Part shown: positions 8,991 through 18,697 of the stretch, piece by piece | Position numbering within the stretch: the first letter of the stretch is position 1 | Layout: each line of letters starts with the position of its first letter | DNA from: Chara braunii | Taxonomy: Eukaryota; Streptophyta; Charophyceae; Charales; Characeae | DNA: 22,386 nucleotides | NCBI GenBank assembly: GCA_003427395.1 | Contig: BFEA01000168.1 | Coordinates: 1,534,289-1,556,674, forward strand | Reading direction: 5' to 3' | Made by a program: the position numbers and the translations under genes | The notes under the pieces: generated by a model | The model's input: the letters and a program-made list of their open reading frames with translations, nothing else | Databases searched by the model: none | What the model was told of the DNA's origin: nothing

Positions 8991-9715
8991 TGAGGAGACT
9001 GTCATGATGCGACAGGGCATTTTGGCTACAAGAAGACAAGTGCTAGTTTGGTGTAGTGTTTTTGGTGGCCTGGTATGCTTGACGATGTGAAGAAGTATGT
9101 CCAGACTTGTCAAGTGTGTTCGTGGGACAAGCCGCGAAACCCTAGTCTGAGACAGAGCATTTCCATGGACTTCATGGATACCCTTGTGACCGACAAGAGT
9201 GGTAAGAGGGATATCTTCGTCATAGTAGACCGGTAACTGCCATGCTAGAGACTGCAAGGAGAGAACACGACTGCAAGGATAGAACACGACATGAAGTTAT
9301 TCATGGGTAACTAGGTGTGTGACTTTGGACTACCCAAGTCTATAGAGATGTTCGTTTCACAAGTGAAATGTGGAAGAAGGCTGCTGAACAAATGGGCTGC
9401 CAACTCTAAATGACATGGGGAAATCATTTTGAAGCCCAACCGGGATGACCGGGATGAGAAGATGCCTCTGATTGCCAGCCTGTACAACAACGTTGTTCAC
9501 AGCATTACAGGCGCTTGTTCAAATGAGCTGCATTTGGGGTGGAAGCCTAGATCTGCGCTAGACGTCCTCCTACCTAAAAACCCGATCGGTTGCAACTCCT
9601 GGAACCATTGAATTTGGTGTCGAATATGAGAAACTGTTGCAGCAGGCTGTCGAGCATATTAAAAAATCGCCGGAGGCAATGATTGCCTCTTAGAACAAGC
9701 ACAAGCAATAGTTGT
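8991..9715 (+). pseudogene. integrase, catalytic triad destroyed, 3' truncated
   Basis: The HHCC zinc finger is recognisable (CHDATGHFGYKK and CQVC, from 9000). The core follows with WWPGMLDDVKKY and SMDFMDTLV, whose Asp at 9168-9170 is the first catalytic residue. After FGLPK the usual VSD before RDVRF is missing, leaving a junction at about 9341-9346 and no second Asp. Near 9431-9440 a larger deletion fuses NHFEA directly to PNRDD, removing the segment with the catalytic Glu. Stops include TGA 8991, TAG 9054 and TAA 9234. The C-terminal part MPLIASLYNN, NELHLGWKPRSALD is in the first frame again, and the resemblance ends near 9715. Integrase would insert the DNA copy into the genome. Confidence 0.87.
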
Positions 9716-9741
9716 AACGAGTGCGAGGCTGGGGGGAACAG

Positions 9742-9806
9742 GGAGAGCCGAGGGAGAGGAGAGAGAGAGAGAGAGAGTGAGAGCACACACACACTCACTC
9801 ACACGA
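9742..9806 (+). repeat. GA/CA microsatellite
   Basis: A (GA)n run followed by (CA)n and CACT repeats sits at the breakpoint between the truncated integrase and the tandem-repeat block. No gene lies in the 9716-9993 spacer. A B-box-like GGTTTCGAATGCC at about 9866-9878 lacks a convincing A box. Confidence 0.85.
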
Positions 9807-10163
9807 TATGACTGAGGGACTCGACGGACGCAGACACAGTGGCAAAGACACAAAGTCGAAGTCTTGGGTTTCGAATGCCGAAACAGGGGCAAGTCACATT
9901 GGGTACGAGTACATCAGCTGCAAACTGGTCCGAGACTGGTCCCCGTACTTTACGGGGAGCCGGTATAAGTACTGGTGACACGTACGGTACCATGGGCATT
10001 TTTGCAAAAGCCCCGAGGGCAAAACTGAAAATGCGGTATTTGAAAGTGGCGCCCGAATTGCAGCATGGCGCCAGTTGTCCAAAATCGGACAGTACCAAAG
10101 GAGGGGTTGGAAAAAAGGGTGCCAGGCCGAAAACGGAATGCAGCAGAAACAGCAAAAAGATAG

Positions 10164-10226
10164 ACCAGGGATCAAGCCCCGGCGGAGTTCGTGAAAGGCA
10201 ACGTCCCGACTACCAAAAACCCAAGG
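10164..10226 (-). repeat. tRNA-Glu-like relict in tandem unit 1
   Basis: On the minus strand this reads as a degenerate tRNA. It has a D-arm-like TTGGTAGTCGGGACG, an anticodon-loop-like CTTTCAC as in tRNA-Glu(TTC), and a T-arm-like GGGGCTTGATCCCTGG close to the B-box consensus, at tRNA spacing. The anticodon stem does not pair, so it is not a working tRNA. Confidence 0.42.
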
Positions 10227-10533
10227 AAACAAAAGGAGCTGTGAAGGACGGGACGGGGCCGATCATTGGTGGTGAAGGAGAAGGGGAGTGATGCAAGTCA
10301 CAGGGTATTCTGTTTGGTGTTCTGCACAAGTGAAGGTATAATGTAACTTGGTGGGTCTACAGGGGGCATTTCTGCAAAAGCCCCGAGGGCAAAACTGAAA
10401 ATGTGGTATTTGAAAGTGGCGCCCGAATTGCAGCATGGCGCCAGTTGTCCAAAATCCGACAGTACCAAAGGAGGGGTTGGAAAAAAGGGTGCCATGCCGA
10501 AAACGGAATGCAGTAGAAACAGCAAAAAGGTAG

Positions 10534-10596
10534 ACCAGGGATCGAGCCCCGGCGGAGTTCGTGAAAGGCAACGTCCCGACTACCAAGAACCCAAGG
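10534..10596 (-). repeat. tRNA-Glu-like relict in tandem unit 2
   Basis: This is the same segment as in the first unit. The B-box-like part here is GGCTCGATCCC, the closest of the three to the consensus GGTTCGANTCC. Confidence 0.42.
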
Positions 10597-10903
10597 AAAC
10601 AAAAGGAGATGTGAAGGACGGGACGGGGCCGATCACTGGTGGTGAAGGAGAAGGGGAGTGATGCAAGTCACAGGGTATTCTTTTTGATGTTCTGCACAGG
10701 TGAAGGTATAATGTAACTGGGTGGGTCTACAGGGGGCATTTCTGCAAAAGCCCGGAGGGCAAAACTGAAAATGTGGTATTTGAAAGTGGCGCCTGAATTG
10801 CAGCATGGCGCCAGTTGTCCAAAATCCGACGGTACCAAAGGAGGGGTTGGAAAAAAGGGTGCCAGGCCGAAAACGGAATGCAGCAGAAACAGCAAAAAGA
10901 TAG

Positions 10904-10966
10904 ACCAGGGCTCGAGCCCCGGCGGAGTTCGTGAAAGGCAACGTCCCGACTACCAAAAATCCAAGG
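10904..10966 (-). repeat. tRNA-Glu-like relict in tandem unit 3
   Basis: This is the same segment in the third unit, with B-box-like GGCTCGAGCCC. Its identical placement in all three copies means it was part of the unit before amplification. Confidence 0.4.
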
Positions 10967-11137
10967 AAACAAAAGGAGTTGTGAAGGACGGGACGGGGCC
11001 GATCACTGGTGGTGAAGGAGAAGGGGAGTGATGCAAGTCGCAGGGTATTCTGTTTGGTGTTCTGCACAGGTGAAGGTATAATGTAACTGGGTGGGTCTAT
11101 AGGGGAAGCTAAGGGTGGGTCCATAGGGCAAGCTAAG

Positions 11138-11349
11138 CAATGTTCAGGGAACAGGGGATTTCTATTGATGTTCTACTGGGTAGGGGAAACAATGTTCAGG
11201 AAAACAGGGAATTTCTATTGATGTTCTAGTGGGTAAGGGAAACAATGGTCAGGGGAACAGGGAATTTCTATTGATGTTCTAGTGGGTAATGGGTACAATG
11301 GTCAGGGAAATAGGGATCTGCTAAAGATGTTCTAAAGGGTTGTCATAGT
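11138..11349 (+). repeat. 53-bp minisatellite, four copies
   Basis: Copies start at CAATGTTCAGG or CAATGGTCAGG at 11138, 11190, 11243 and 11296. They continue with AACAGGGAATTTCTATTG, ATGTTCTA and GTGGGTAAGGG. Spacing is 52, 53 and 53 bp, and the last copy is the most diverged. Confidence 0.92.
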
Positions 11350-11386
11350 CAGGAAAAAATAAAAATAAAAAAAAATGAAAATGTTT
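11350..11386 (+). repeat. A-rich tract
   Basis: A run of A with scattered T and G ends the tandem-repeat block. It could be the tail of a plus-strand retroelement, but no head is seen upstream. Confidence 0.6.
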
Positions 11387-12063
11387 GTTCAGGAGGCAAG
11401 GGCTGGTGTGTTCGAAGGAGTCGGAAGCAAAATCTCATGTAGGAACAAAGCGTCCAAGTGTCTTGAAAGGGGATCTGCAGCGATCTTGATCAGGTCTTGG
11501 AGTAGGTGGTAGAAGCGGTCTTCAGCGGTTGCGACAGGTAGAAGTCCAAGAAGCGTAACAGTAGTTTAAATGTCCAAAGTCCAAGTGCTAGGGTGTGTCC
11601 GGTGTTGCACTTTTTCTAGTCGGACCTCTTCAGGTGACCAGAAACCCAACAGGCTGTCAGGCAGGATTTTGTTGATGATTGCAATTAAATAAAGCAAATC
11701 CCTTCCTGTTGTGTGCGTCCGGCTTCGAGCGAGACCCTTCAATTGCGGTCTTCGTCGGACCCCGGTCTTAGGAATCTTTTATTTTGATTCAGAACAGCAA
11801 GAATCATGCAAATATTAGTCAGAAAATTCTGGTATGTCATGCCTGCATCAATTTTGTCAATTCAGTAATTTTGAGAACCGTGACAGGATCATCAGAGAAC
11901 ATGATCATCACACAAAATCAATGCAAATGGAGCAAGACTGACAGACTCGAGCAATGACAGGAATGAATGAGGGAAGAATGAGAACTCGTCATAAACTCAG
12001 GAAAGTACAAATGAATAGACACGGCTAGCACTAGTTAAGAGTCCTCACTCGTCCCTTAATGTC
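11387..12063. other. no convincing gene; one 58-codon minus frame
   Basis: On the minus strand, 11392-11565 is open for 58 codons with a plausible amphipathic stretch (EDRFYHLLQDLIKIAADPL), but it has no start codon and no family resemblance. It could be an exon remnant on the same strand as the broken frame at 12064-12714. The rest of the stretch shows no recognisable feature. Confidence 0.3.
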
Positions 12064-12714
12064 TCATTTGGCTGTGCCTCTCTTGTGCCTCGAACCATGC
12101 CTATGTACCTCCTGAGATTGTGGCCTGTAGAGCCACCTGAAGCCTGGAAGTTCTGAACACTTCCATCCAAGACTCATGACACGCAAGTCAACCATAGCAC
12201 AAAACTCCTCCCACAAAGTGGGAAGGTAGGGCCTGGAGAAAATCCCTCGCCTGACATGTCGGAACTCTGATGGCTCGGTCACTGCCTCGTAATCAATCAC
12301 CGCAGGGGAAATATACCTCTTGGCTAGTTCTACCATGTCTCCCCAACAAGAACCGTCTATGAGAATGAAAGGTACTGGAGGCCTGGGATAATCAGTGTAA
12401 AGCTTGGGTCAGAAGCTGCGGATCAGCTTTGTCCCCTTCTTGTCAAAATCTCTTTCCCTCTCCTCAAGATACCTAGCAGCAGCAATCCAGAGTGAGTCAA
12501 AGTACTCATGGGTCTCCTTACCTCTCTTCACATAGAGTCTTAGGTCGTGGATGGTAGCTTCTGCAAAATTGGTAAGAACTGCAAAGATTGACGGACCCCC
12601 TTGAACGAAGCCAATGGCACTGACGTACTGGTATTGGAAGGCATCTTTGGAAGCGATTCGATTGACACTGGTCAAAACCGTCTCCTGAATCGTGAATGAT
12701 TGAATTGCACTCAC
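12064..12714 (-). pseudogene. unknown protein, broken by one in-frame stop
   Basis: Two minus-strand frames (12714-12412 and 12408-12064) lie in the same phase and are separated only by a TGA at 12409-12411. Together they give about 216 codons. The first part has FVQGGPSIFAVLTNFAEATI and a charged helix (AARYLEERERDFDKK). Directly after the stop comes a proline-rich stretch, then DGSCWGDMVELAKRYISP and WEEFCAMVDLRVMSLGW. The composition looks like a real globular protein rather than chance. The frame is open upstream to a TGA just before 12745. There is no ATG near its start, so it may be an exon or a truncated gene. I recognise no family. A transposon origin is possible given the surroundings. 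Confidence 0.5.
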
Positions 12715-14699
12715 GTGTCGATATTGGCCGTCGATACCGACTCAGTGCCTTTAGATGAGAACACTGTATGACCAAATCCGATCTCTAGTGCAAACGAAGA
12801 GAATGACCGAGTGTTGATTGATATCTGACTGAAAATTCTGAGTGGTTCAGACAATCGATGTTGGTCTGATGCTTATTGAGTGGTAATTGGACTTCGGCTG
12901 AAGCTCTCTGATAACTCGGTCGACTGAGTATTGATTGCTGAAGGAATTGCAGTTTGGTGATCACCTATTGGTTAAAGGCCGAGAGAGAAGTCCAGGTATC
13001 CTTGCGTTCACCTGAGCTCTGCTGGGGCTCGCTCAATCGTCTCTAGGAATGAGAGAGTACTGTGTAGCTTGCCATTGTAATCATAATAATGGAAAATCTA
13101 CTCTATATACCTTTTTTCTTTGAACTTTTGATTTGCGAGTTCCCTCAGAGCCTGTTTGTAGAGAGTCACATTTTGTTCAATCTCCTTTGCCCACCCTTCA
13201 TAATTTTCCCTGCGAATACTACATCTCACTTCTTGCGCGTCCGCATCCCTCATTACTACAGTTTCGTTTACAGCCAGTATCCAATCGCTCAGTATGACAT
13301 TCTACCCTCGGTCCCCCTTTTCTTGTTGCCAGTTGACGGGGTTTTGTTGTTGCCATTCAACTCACCGTATGAGTTAGCAGAATAGTGAAAATTCCATCAG
13401 GGGCAGCTTAAGCTGTGAGGTAATCAAACGACGACAAGCATGTCACATCCAGACCCCCGTGAACAAACTACGTGTTCGGTTCTTGCCAGGTGTAGCTCCC
13501 GACAGGTGCAAACAGCTCGTTGGGTGCAACTCAGACCGGAAAGCTCATTGTGAGTGACCTTCACGGCCTAGTCAATTTACAGTGTATTGGACGAGTCTCA
13601 CAATTTTTTTTTAATGAATATCATGATTTCCTTTTATTTTGCTAGCTCTCGCCGAAGGGTTTCTGGTTAGTTATGAGTCGTACAAAAACTATTGCTGAGG
13701 GGTCCAATCAAACATAAGGTGTCACTTAGTGATGATCCACACCTGATAAGGACAAGGACAACATTGAAGGCACAACTAGCTAGTACTCGAAGCTGGGCTT
13801 AGTTCCCCACATGCATTGTAGAGTATGATGGACTGTTGTTTCAAGTAAGCACTTCATCAAGAAGTAATCAACGGGACGTAACCCCTTTCTGTATACTACT
13901 AGGCTTCACACTATGTGATTCTCAGATTGAGTAGCAATCGCGGTGAATGTTCGAGCTCGTGACACTAAAGCAAAGGCCTTGGTCAAGAACCTTAGCTGTA
14001 CGTAAGCCTCACCAGGTTTTCGTTCACGACAGATTTCATCAGAATACCACAGTCCGAGTGCCTCGTTCGAGTTGTCCGCCAATGCCCATAATAGCAGATT
14101 GTGTCGAAAAAAGGACACTAGACATTCATGACAGCAGACCAAAATTCAAACAGATTAGGAGATAATATGGCAATACGTATTCTGCTGAGACACAATTCAT
14201 GATAGGTAGCAACTTTCCTTCTTCCGACGCCATACCAGACCATCTAAGCTGCAGTTCTCTCATGGACAACAAGCAGTATGTCGCCTGGCCCGAAAGCCAG
14301 TGTCTGGCGTTTGCTCAAACATTACTAAAAAAAAAACAACCCCTTATGCTGTGAGTCCGTTAACCATCTTCCCATTTAGCGCTTCGAGTGACTCTCCATT
14401 TAAAGTCGCGTACCGCTCGGTCTTCACGTAAGAGGACTATGGGCTTTTCCCTGTTTACGGTGGCTCAACAACATCATTCTTTGTGTGTTTCGTTTCCAAC
14501 TCAGATCAACCCCTCGAGAGGTTACAAGAGGGTAGATGAATTTGTAGGTTTAACTACAGTCAAAATCATGCTCATCACATGCAGCTAATCCCCGTCGAGT
14601 AGAAGCTTGGCAAGAAGATACGCGACTCTGAGTATCCCTCTCTCGCCACGAGGCTACCCCTTCACCAGTGATGAGACGTCAACTCGATACAACTCTCTA

Positions 14700-14851
14700 A
14701 CTGGTAGGCTACAGCTTAACGGATAAGCGCAAAAAACAAATCCATCGCTTATCAGTAAGCTCACCAACCTCAATTAGTGTTGTACCACCGACTCCCGTCT
14801 GATCAGAAAAACCCATATGGGCTTCTCAAAAAAAAAGAAAAAAAAAGAAAC
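14700..14851 (+). repeat. possible degraded SINE with A-rich tail
   Basis: The stretch TAGCTTAACGGATAAGCGC-like at about 14712-14730 resembles a tRNA A box. The block ends in A-rich sequence (AAAAAAAAAGAAAAAAAAAGAAA, split by single G, at 14828-14850). No clear B box is present, so this is weak. Confidence 0.2.
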
Positions 14852-16187
14852 GCGGGAGTCCAACAGTAAAAATAAGCTTATTAGTTTATAATGGGAGACG
14901 AAACGACTAGGATGGAGTAGCTCTTGTATCACGACAAAATAAAAGTAAATATGCATAGGTGGTGATCGATCAAGAAAAGATGAGCCCTTATTTGGTTGGT
15001 CCATTCACATGCCATCTGGACAATCGTTGAAGTCTCTCGATAAAGGATCATTCGTCAGTCTGACTTCATTGAGCCGAGGACCATAAGACCCTATACAACA
15101 TTTCCTATATCCGAGAAGCAGACCCCTCCATCCCGCAGACTCAGTTTCAGTTCTATCCGTCGAGGGTTGAGACTGGAGTCACCGCATTTATGCCTTCTCT
15201 CTCTTCCTTGACCCCTCGCTCCCATTACGTCACAATAGGAACCGAGCGGGCTTCAACGCACTTGCTCCAATATCATCATGCCACTGTCCGTAGTTGCCTA
15301 TGTTCATATCATTCTTACTCAAGAGCCTGCTATGGATAACATCAGATTGTTCACTCTGCACACACCCGCACACTCTGATGGCTGGCATCTGCAGTGGACC
15401 ATCTACATATGCATAGATCATTATCGTAGTTACTGTCAGCAGCCCGTGATCGTCACGCTTGATGTTGTCGACTTCATCAGCAATGCTAGGACGAGCGTCG
15501 GTCATCATCCGTTCGTCGCGAGCATAACAGAGAGAGCACTGGCTGATCCAACGTTGTAATCGAGAACGTCGTCTCCAGAGAGCCACACGCGAGCTCGCGA
15601 TAGGATGGAGTGAACAACAAACGCGCTCACTCGGAGTGTTTCCGTCCCTCTACACCGCAATAAGACAATCTTTTAAGAAGCAATAGACGTCAACTGAGAC
15701 TACGGATCCACGCACCCTTCGTAGCATCTACCACTGCATACCCCGACCTCTGTCTCCTCTCAGCGCACAACCAGCCTTATTCCTACCGTCTATCCCTTCA
15801 TGATCCCAGCCCTCTTGACTGCTATCAGTTACAGACAAGAGTGGGACTAGGAACGGTTACGACCGTCGCTGTCTTTTTTGTAGGGAAGGAAAGGAAGAAG
15901 AAGGGAGAAGGCAACAATTATGGCCAGTGCCGTCAACCACTATCAACCCATGGTCATCACCTAGAGGTCTGACTACCACCGTACCTTTGCACTCGTGTCG
16001 CCGTCTCACTTGCACTAGCTCGCAACTGCCCTTATTCCAGGGATTGAGGAAGGTAAGAACCTCTGAGACCAACTACCAGTTCCACTCCAATGGGGCGAAG
16101 TTGACGTCGACCACAACTGCGAATCTTGACTTCCCCTTTCGTCGTCCTGCTCGCCCCCATACGTTGGTACACACCCTCCTCGGTTGA

Positions 16188-16290
16188 GCAAAAAAAAAAA
16201 ATTCTCTCTCTCTTCTCCCTCTGAAGGCTCGTGTCCTTTGGCTCGTCAACGTCTCTCTCCCTTGCTCTCGTGTGGTCTCTCTCGAACCAC
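16188..16290 (+). repeat. A run and CT-rich low-complexity tract
   Basis: A run of 12 A at about 16189-16201 is followed by CTCTCTCTCTTCTCCCTCT and further CTCTC clusters. Confidence 0.7.
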
Positions 16291-17261
16291 CTCGCATGTG
16301 CCCATTCTTGTCGTCACCTCAGGTTCGCCTCTGGTTCGCACACGTGTCCACCCTCTTTTATTTCTCGCGCTCGGGAGTCATAGTTGACGTCAGCACTCTG
16401 AGCATCCGTGTTGCACTTGCACGCCCCGGTTTGGTCTCTCTTGCGCCCGTCAAGTGTGTCTCTCCCCTGCTCACCCTATGTAGTCATCCCTGAGGCCGTA
16501 TTGCCTGTTTGGCTGCTGTCGCAACTCGGCTGCAGGGCCGCTCTCTACAAGCTCAGCCGGCGGGTGGTCTCTTCGCCATTGGTCCAGTCCATTGCAGGAC
16601 TGAGTTTCGACCTTCAAGTCGCTTGCGTCACTCTCTGCTTCTGTATCACAGTCCAGGTGCCGTTGTTCGCGTTCGGCGGTGACCGTGGAGGTCTCTTCCT
16701 CGTGGTAGACAATCTTCACTTTTATATTGTCTATCACACAATCCCTCCTGCACCTCCTCTCAACTCGGTCCGTGGCCTCCATGACGGCCAATTGCAGTCC
16801 CTGGTCAGCTCTCATTTCCTCCTCCTTTCCCCCTTAGACGTTGATTTTTAGCCTTGCCTCTGATTGCAACGACTGTAGTCCAGGATCGCAGTCACGGTAG
16901 TCCCCTCCTCAGTCATTCGCTCCCACCTCCAGATAAACCGGAGGTACTTCGGCCTATAGCCGAACAGTCCGCTGGTCCGCACCATGGCTACGATCTCACC
17001 ACCAGCAGGGCCACCGTAGTCCGTGCACGCGCACTCAGCCAGCCCCTTCTTGCAAACACCTAGCCACGTTTCACTTCTAGCTCAGTCCGCCAGTCGTTAG
17101 CACGGCGAAAGCCCTTGAATGCCTCACTCGGACTGGTGTCCGAAGGACTCATTTGCCTCGTCCTTTATAGGTTTGCCTCCCATCGTGACCCCCCACGTTC
17201 TAAATGAGGGACTCAGGTGATTAATAAAATATATAAAACAATTAATCTATAAAGAAAAATT

Positions 17262-17401
17262 GGAAGACTGAAGCTCAATAGTTAGAGCACGAGCCCGACA
17301 CACAGTGTTACCGTCAATCACTAAGGCAGTGATGTGACTACAGGCCTAAAGCGGTGGTCCCATAACGGGATACCGACCGACAACCTTTCCTTTCAAAAAA
17401 A
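17262..17401 (+). repeat. tRNA-headed SINE-like segment with short A tail
   Basis: The segment starts with a good A-box match, GAAGCTCAATAGTTAGAGCAC at 17270-17290, continues for about 100 bp and ends in an A run at 17395-17401. The B box is not clear, so this may be a degraded SINE. Confidence 0.33.
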
Positions 17402-17539
17402 GAATTGTTGGACTACAACTAACGGGTACCCGTGTTCGATGGCAAGGACGGGGCTTATGACCTTCCATGGGGGGTGATAAGCCTCCTACCGAATCGGTCG
17501 CGGATTGCCCTTCTTTTGGGGTCCTACCGCGTGGCGCTG

Positions 17540-17612
17540 AGGCGGACAGGTTAGACACTGGGTGATAGGCGAAGGATCGGGCCAGTCTAAACCACTAGGT
17601 CACAATCGGGGT
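17540..17612 (-). repeat. tRNA-like head, minus strand
   Basis: On the minus strand the segment reads TGACCTAGTGGTTTAGACTG (near 17587-17606), like the D-arm of Glu or Asp tRNAs. A weak B-box-like GTGTCTAACCTG follows about 35 bases later. Confidence 0.28.
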
Positions 17613-17689
17613 TCAAAAGTGAACCGTTTGCATTCCCTTCCCGTGAAATGACGGAGGGCCGAAAAGGGAAGCGGCATCTTGAGAATCAA

Positions 17690-17785
17690 CTAGTAAAATT
17701 AGTAATAATAATAATAACAAAATTACGAAAGAGAGGGGAATTATAACGTCGCAACTACTAGAAACCACTAGATCATCCCAAAATA
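17690..17785 (-). repeat. tRNA-like head with TTA-repeat tail, minus strand
   Basis: On the minus strand GATCTAGTGGTTTCTAG (about 17758-17775) is followed at tRNA spacing by GTTATAATTCCCC (17735-17747). The block ends in a (TTA)n repeat at about 17700-17718. The head shares CTAGTGGTTT with the neighbouring minus-strand segment, so both may be SINE copies of one family. Confidence 0.33.
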
Positions 17786-17968
17786 AAGTGAGGGTCCAGA
17801 TCGACACGCAGATCTGACACACGACTCCTTTTCAGTTCTTACTTTCCCTTTTTTGTTTTTTTCCAACTCTTTTGTGCTCGACTGTGATAGCAGGCCCGTG
17901 CATCTGACCCATACCCTAGCAAAAAGGGAACCTGGCGTAGTAGAAAAAAACAGCGCGTCTATCTACCC

Positions 17969-18568
17969 TCACGTCCCTGGGCGAGCCCGGAGGCTACAGC
18001 AGCCGAAGGCCGGTAGTGCTCTGCTGTACACTAAGGCTCCTAGCCTACGTCGACAGAAAGAAAGTCCCGTGGCCCACACCCATTCTCTTACTAGGGTAAG
18101 CGCCTGCTGGGCCTGCCTGCGGCAGAGCACCACCTTAGGCATTCCTGGTGCACTACGGAAGCCCACAAACAGTACTCTGCAAAAACCCATGCGACGCATT
18201 GGCCCCCAAGCTGGTAACGACTGAATAGTGGGTACTTGAGCAGGTACTGGGTACTCAGCAGAGGGTCGGGACACCGCGCCCTCCGACATCGGTACACGAA
18301 TTGCATTGAGGTCTGATCTAGAAGCAAGGAAGTCGCAGACTGATGCAAAGATCCATGTCACAAGTTGCTGCTCCAGTAAGTTCGCGAGTTGGGATGCCGG
18401 CCGATGAAACAGGATGGTGGCCAAACCAGCTGCATAATCTCCATGAACAATGAGGCAGCAGGCCATCGTCCTCGTGCGCTTGCCATTAGATCCTTTATCG
18501 TCGACGTCACGCAGGTTCATAAGCATTGGACAAGAGAGACAAGGTAGTGGAGAGGACAGATGGAACAA
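17969..18568 (-). CDS. unassigned 199-codon open frame
   Basis: This is the longest frame in the window that does not resemble a retroelement protein. It starts with a possible membrane-like stretch, then KGSNGKRTRTMACCLIVHG and LANLLEQQLVTWIFASVCDF, and ends in a basic, cysteine-containing tail. It lies about 130 bp downstream of the chromovirus pol end and on the same strand, so it could be part of that element's 3' region, another repeat, or chance. I recognise no family. A plus-strand frame at 17853-18224 overlaps it, and neither has decisive support. Confidence 0.2.
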   Translation of the reverse strand: MFHLSSPLPCLSCPMLMNLRDVDDKGSNGKRTRTMACCLIVHGDYAAGLATILFHRPASQLANLLEQQLVTWIFASVCDFLASRSDLNAIRVPMSEGAVSRPSAEYPVPAQVPTIQSLPAWGPMRRMGFCRVLFVGFRSAPGMPKVVLCRRQAQQALTLVREWVWATGLSFCRRRLGALVYSRALPAFGCCSLRARPGT

Positions 18569-18697
18569 GGCTAGGTGAGGGCAAGGGCAGATCAGACATC
18601 AGGAAGGGTGGACTGGGTTCAAGGGTGTGTGTAGAACGAGGTTGGGAGGTTGTAGTAAGGTTTATACATGGGTTTATGGTTGTAGTTACGTGGGTGT

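Larger units (their letters stand above)
4820..9715 (+). mobile_element. decayed Ty3/gypsy-type LTR retrotransposon, 3' truncated
   Basis: In order the element contains a 5' LTR (4820-5406), Met-tRNA primer binding site (5410), leader, gag (6531), protease (7169), reverse transcriptase (7620), RNase H (8281) and integrase (8991-9715). The order RT, RNase H, integrase marks it as Ty3/gypsy rather than Ty1/copia. Similarity ends inside the integrase C-terminal domain at about 9715, where simple repeats begin. No 3' LTR of this family follows, though a related LTR lies upstream at 2930-3402. Frameshifts, stops and losses of catalytic residues throughout show that it cannot encode any of its own enzymes. 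Confidence 0.85.
9994..11105 (+). repeat. 370-bp tandem repeat, three copies
   Basis: Three units begin with GGGCATT at 9994, 10364 and 10734, giving a period of exactly 370. Copies one and two differ at about 15 positions by eye, and the third is equally close. The last copy ends at about 11105. Each unit contains an open frame on both strands (for example 10401-10661 and 10771-11031 plus, 10357-10602 and 10727-10972 minus). Since most base differences change the amino acid, they look non-coding. The unit is satellite-like. Sequence left of 9994 does not match it. Confidence 0.95.
12715..17250. other. long stretch without a convincing gene
   Basis: Open frames are short and overlap on both strands. 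The hydrophobic frame at 13089-13385 is low-complexity AT-rich sequence. The minus frame at 16471-16815 is charged and is preceded by a purine run (16814-16835), but it has no recognisable domain. A CT-rich tract at 16188-16290 and short A or T runs at 13604, 14327, 14829 and 16189 are the only obvious simple sequence. No rRNA, tRNA or retroelement domain was seen. Confidence 0.4.

Noticed and set aside
9994-11349. CRISPR-like array
   Set aside because: The repeats are 370 bp and 53 bp units without unique spacers, and the setting is eukaryotic.
13089-13385. 98-codon hydrophobic frame starting MENLLYIPFFF
   Set aside because: AT-rich low-complexity sequence gives Phe, Leu and Ile by chance; no signal of a real membrane protein family and no neighbouring gene structure.
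13930-13990. B-box-like TGTTCGAGCTCGTGAC as part of a SINE
   Set aside because: No A box at the right distance and no tail.
16040-16060. Splice-donor-like GGAAGGTAAGAAC
   Set aside because: A single donor-like site without a supported exon is expected by chance.
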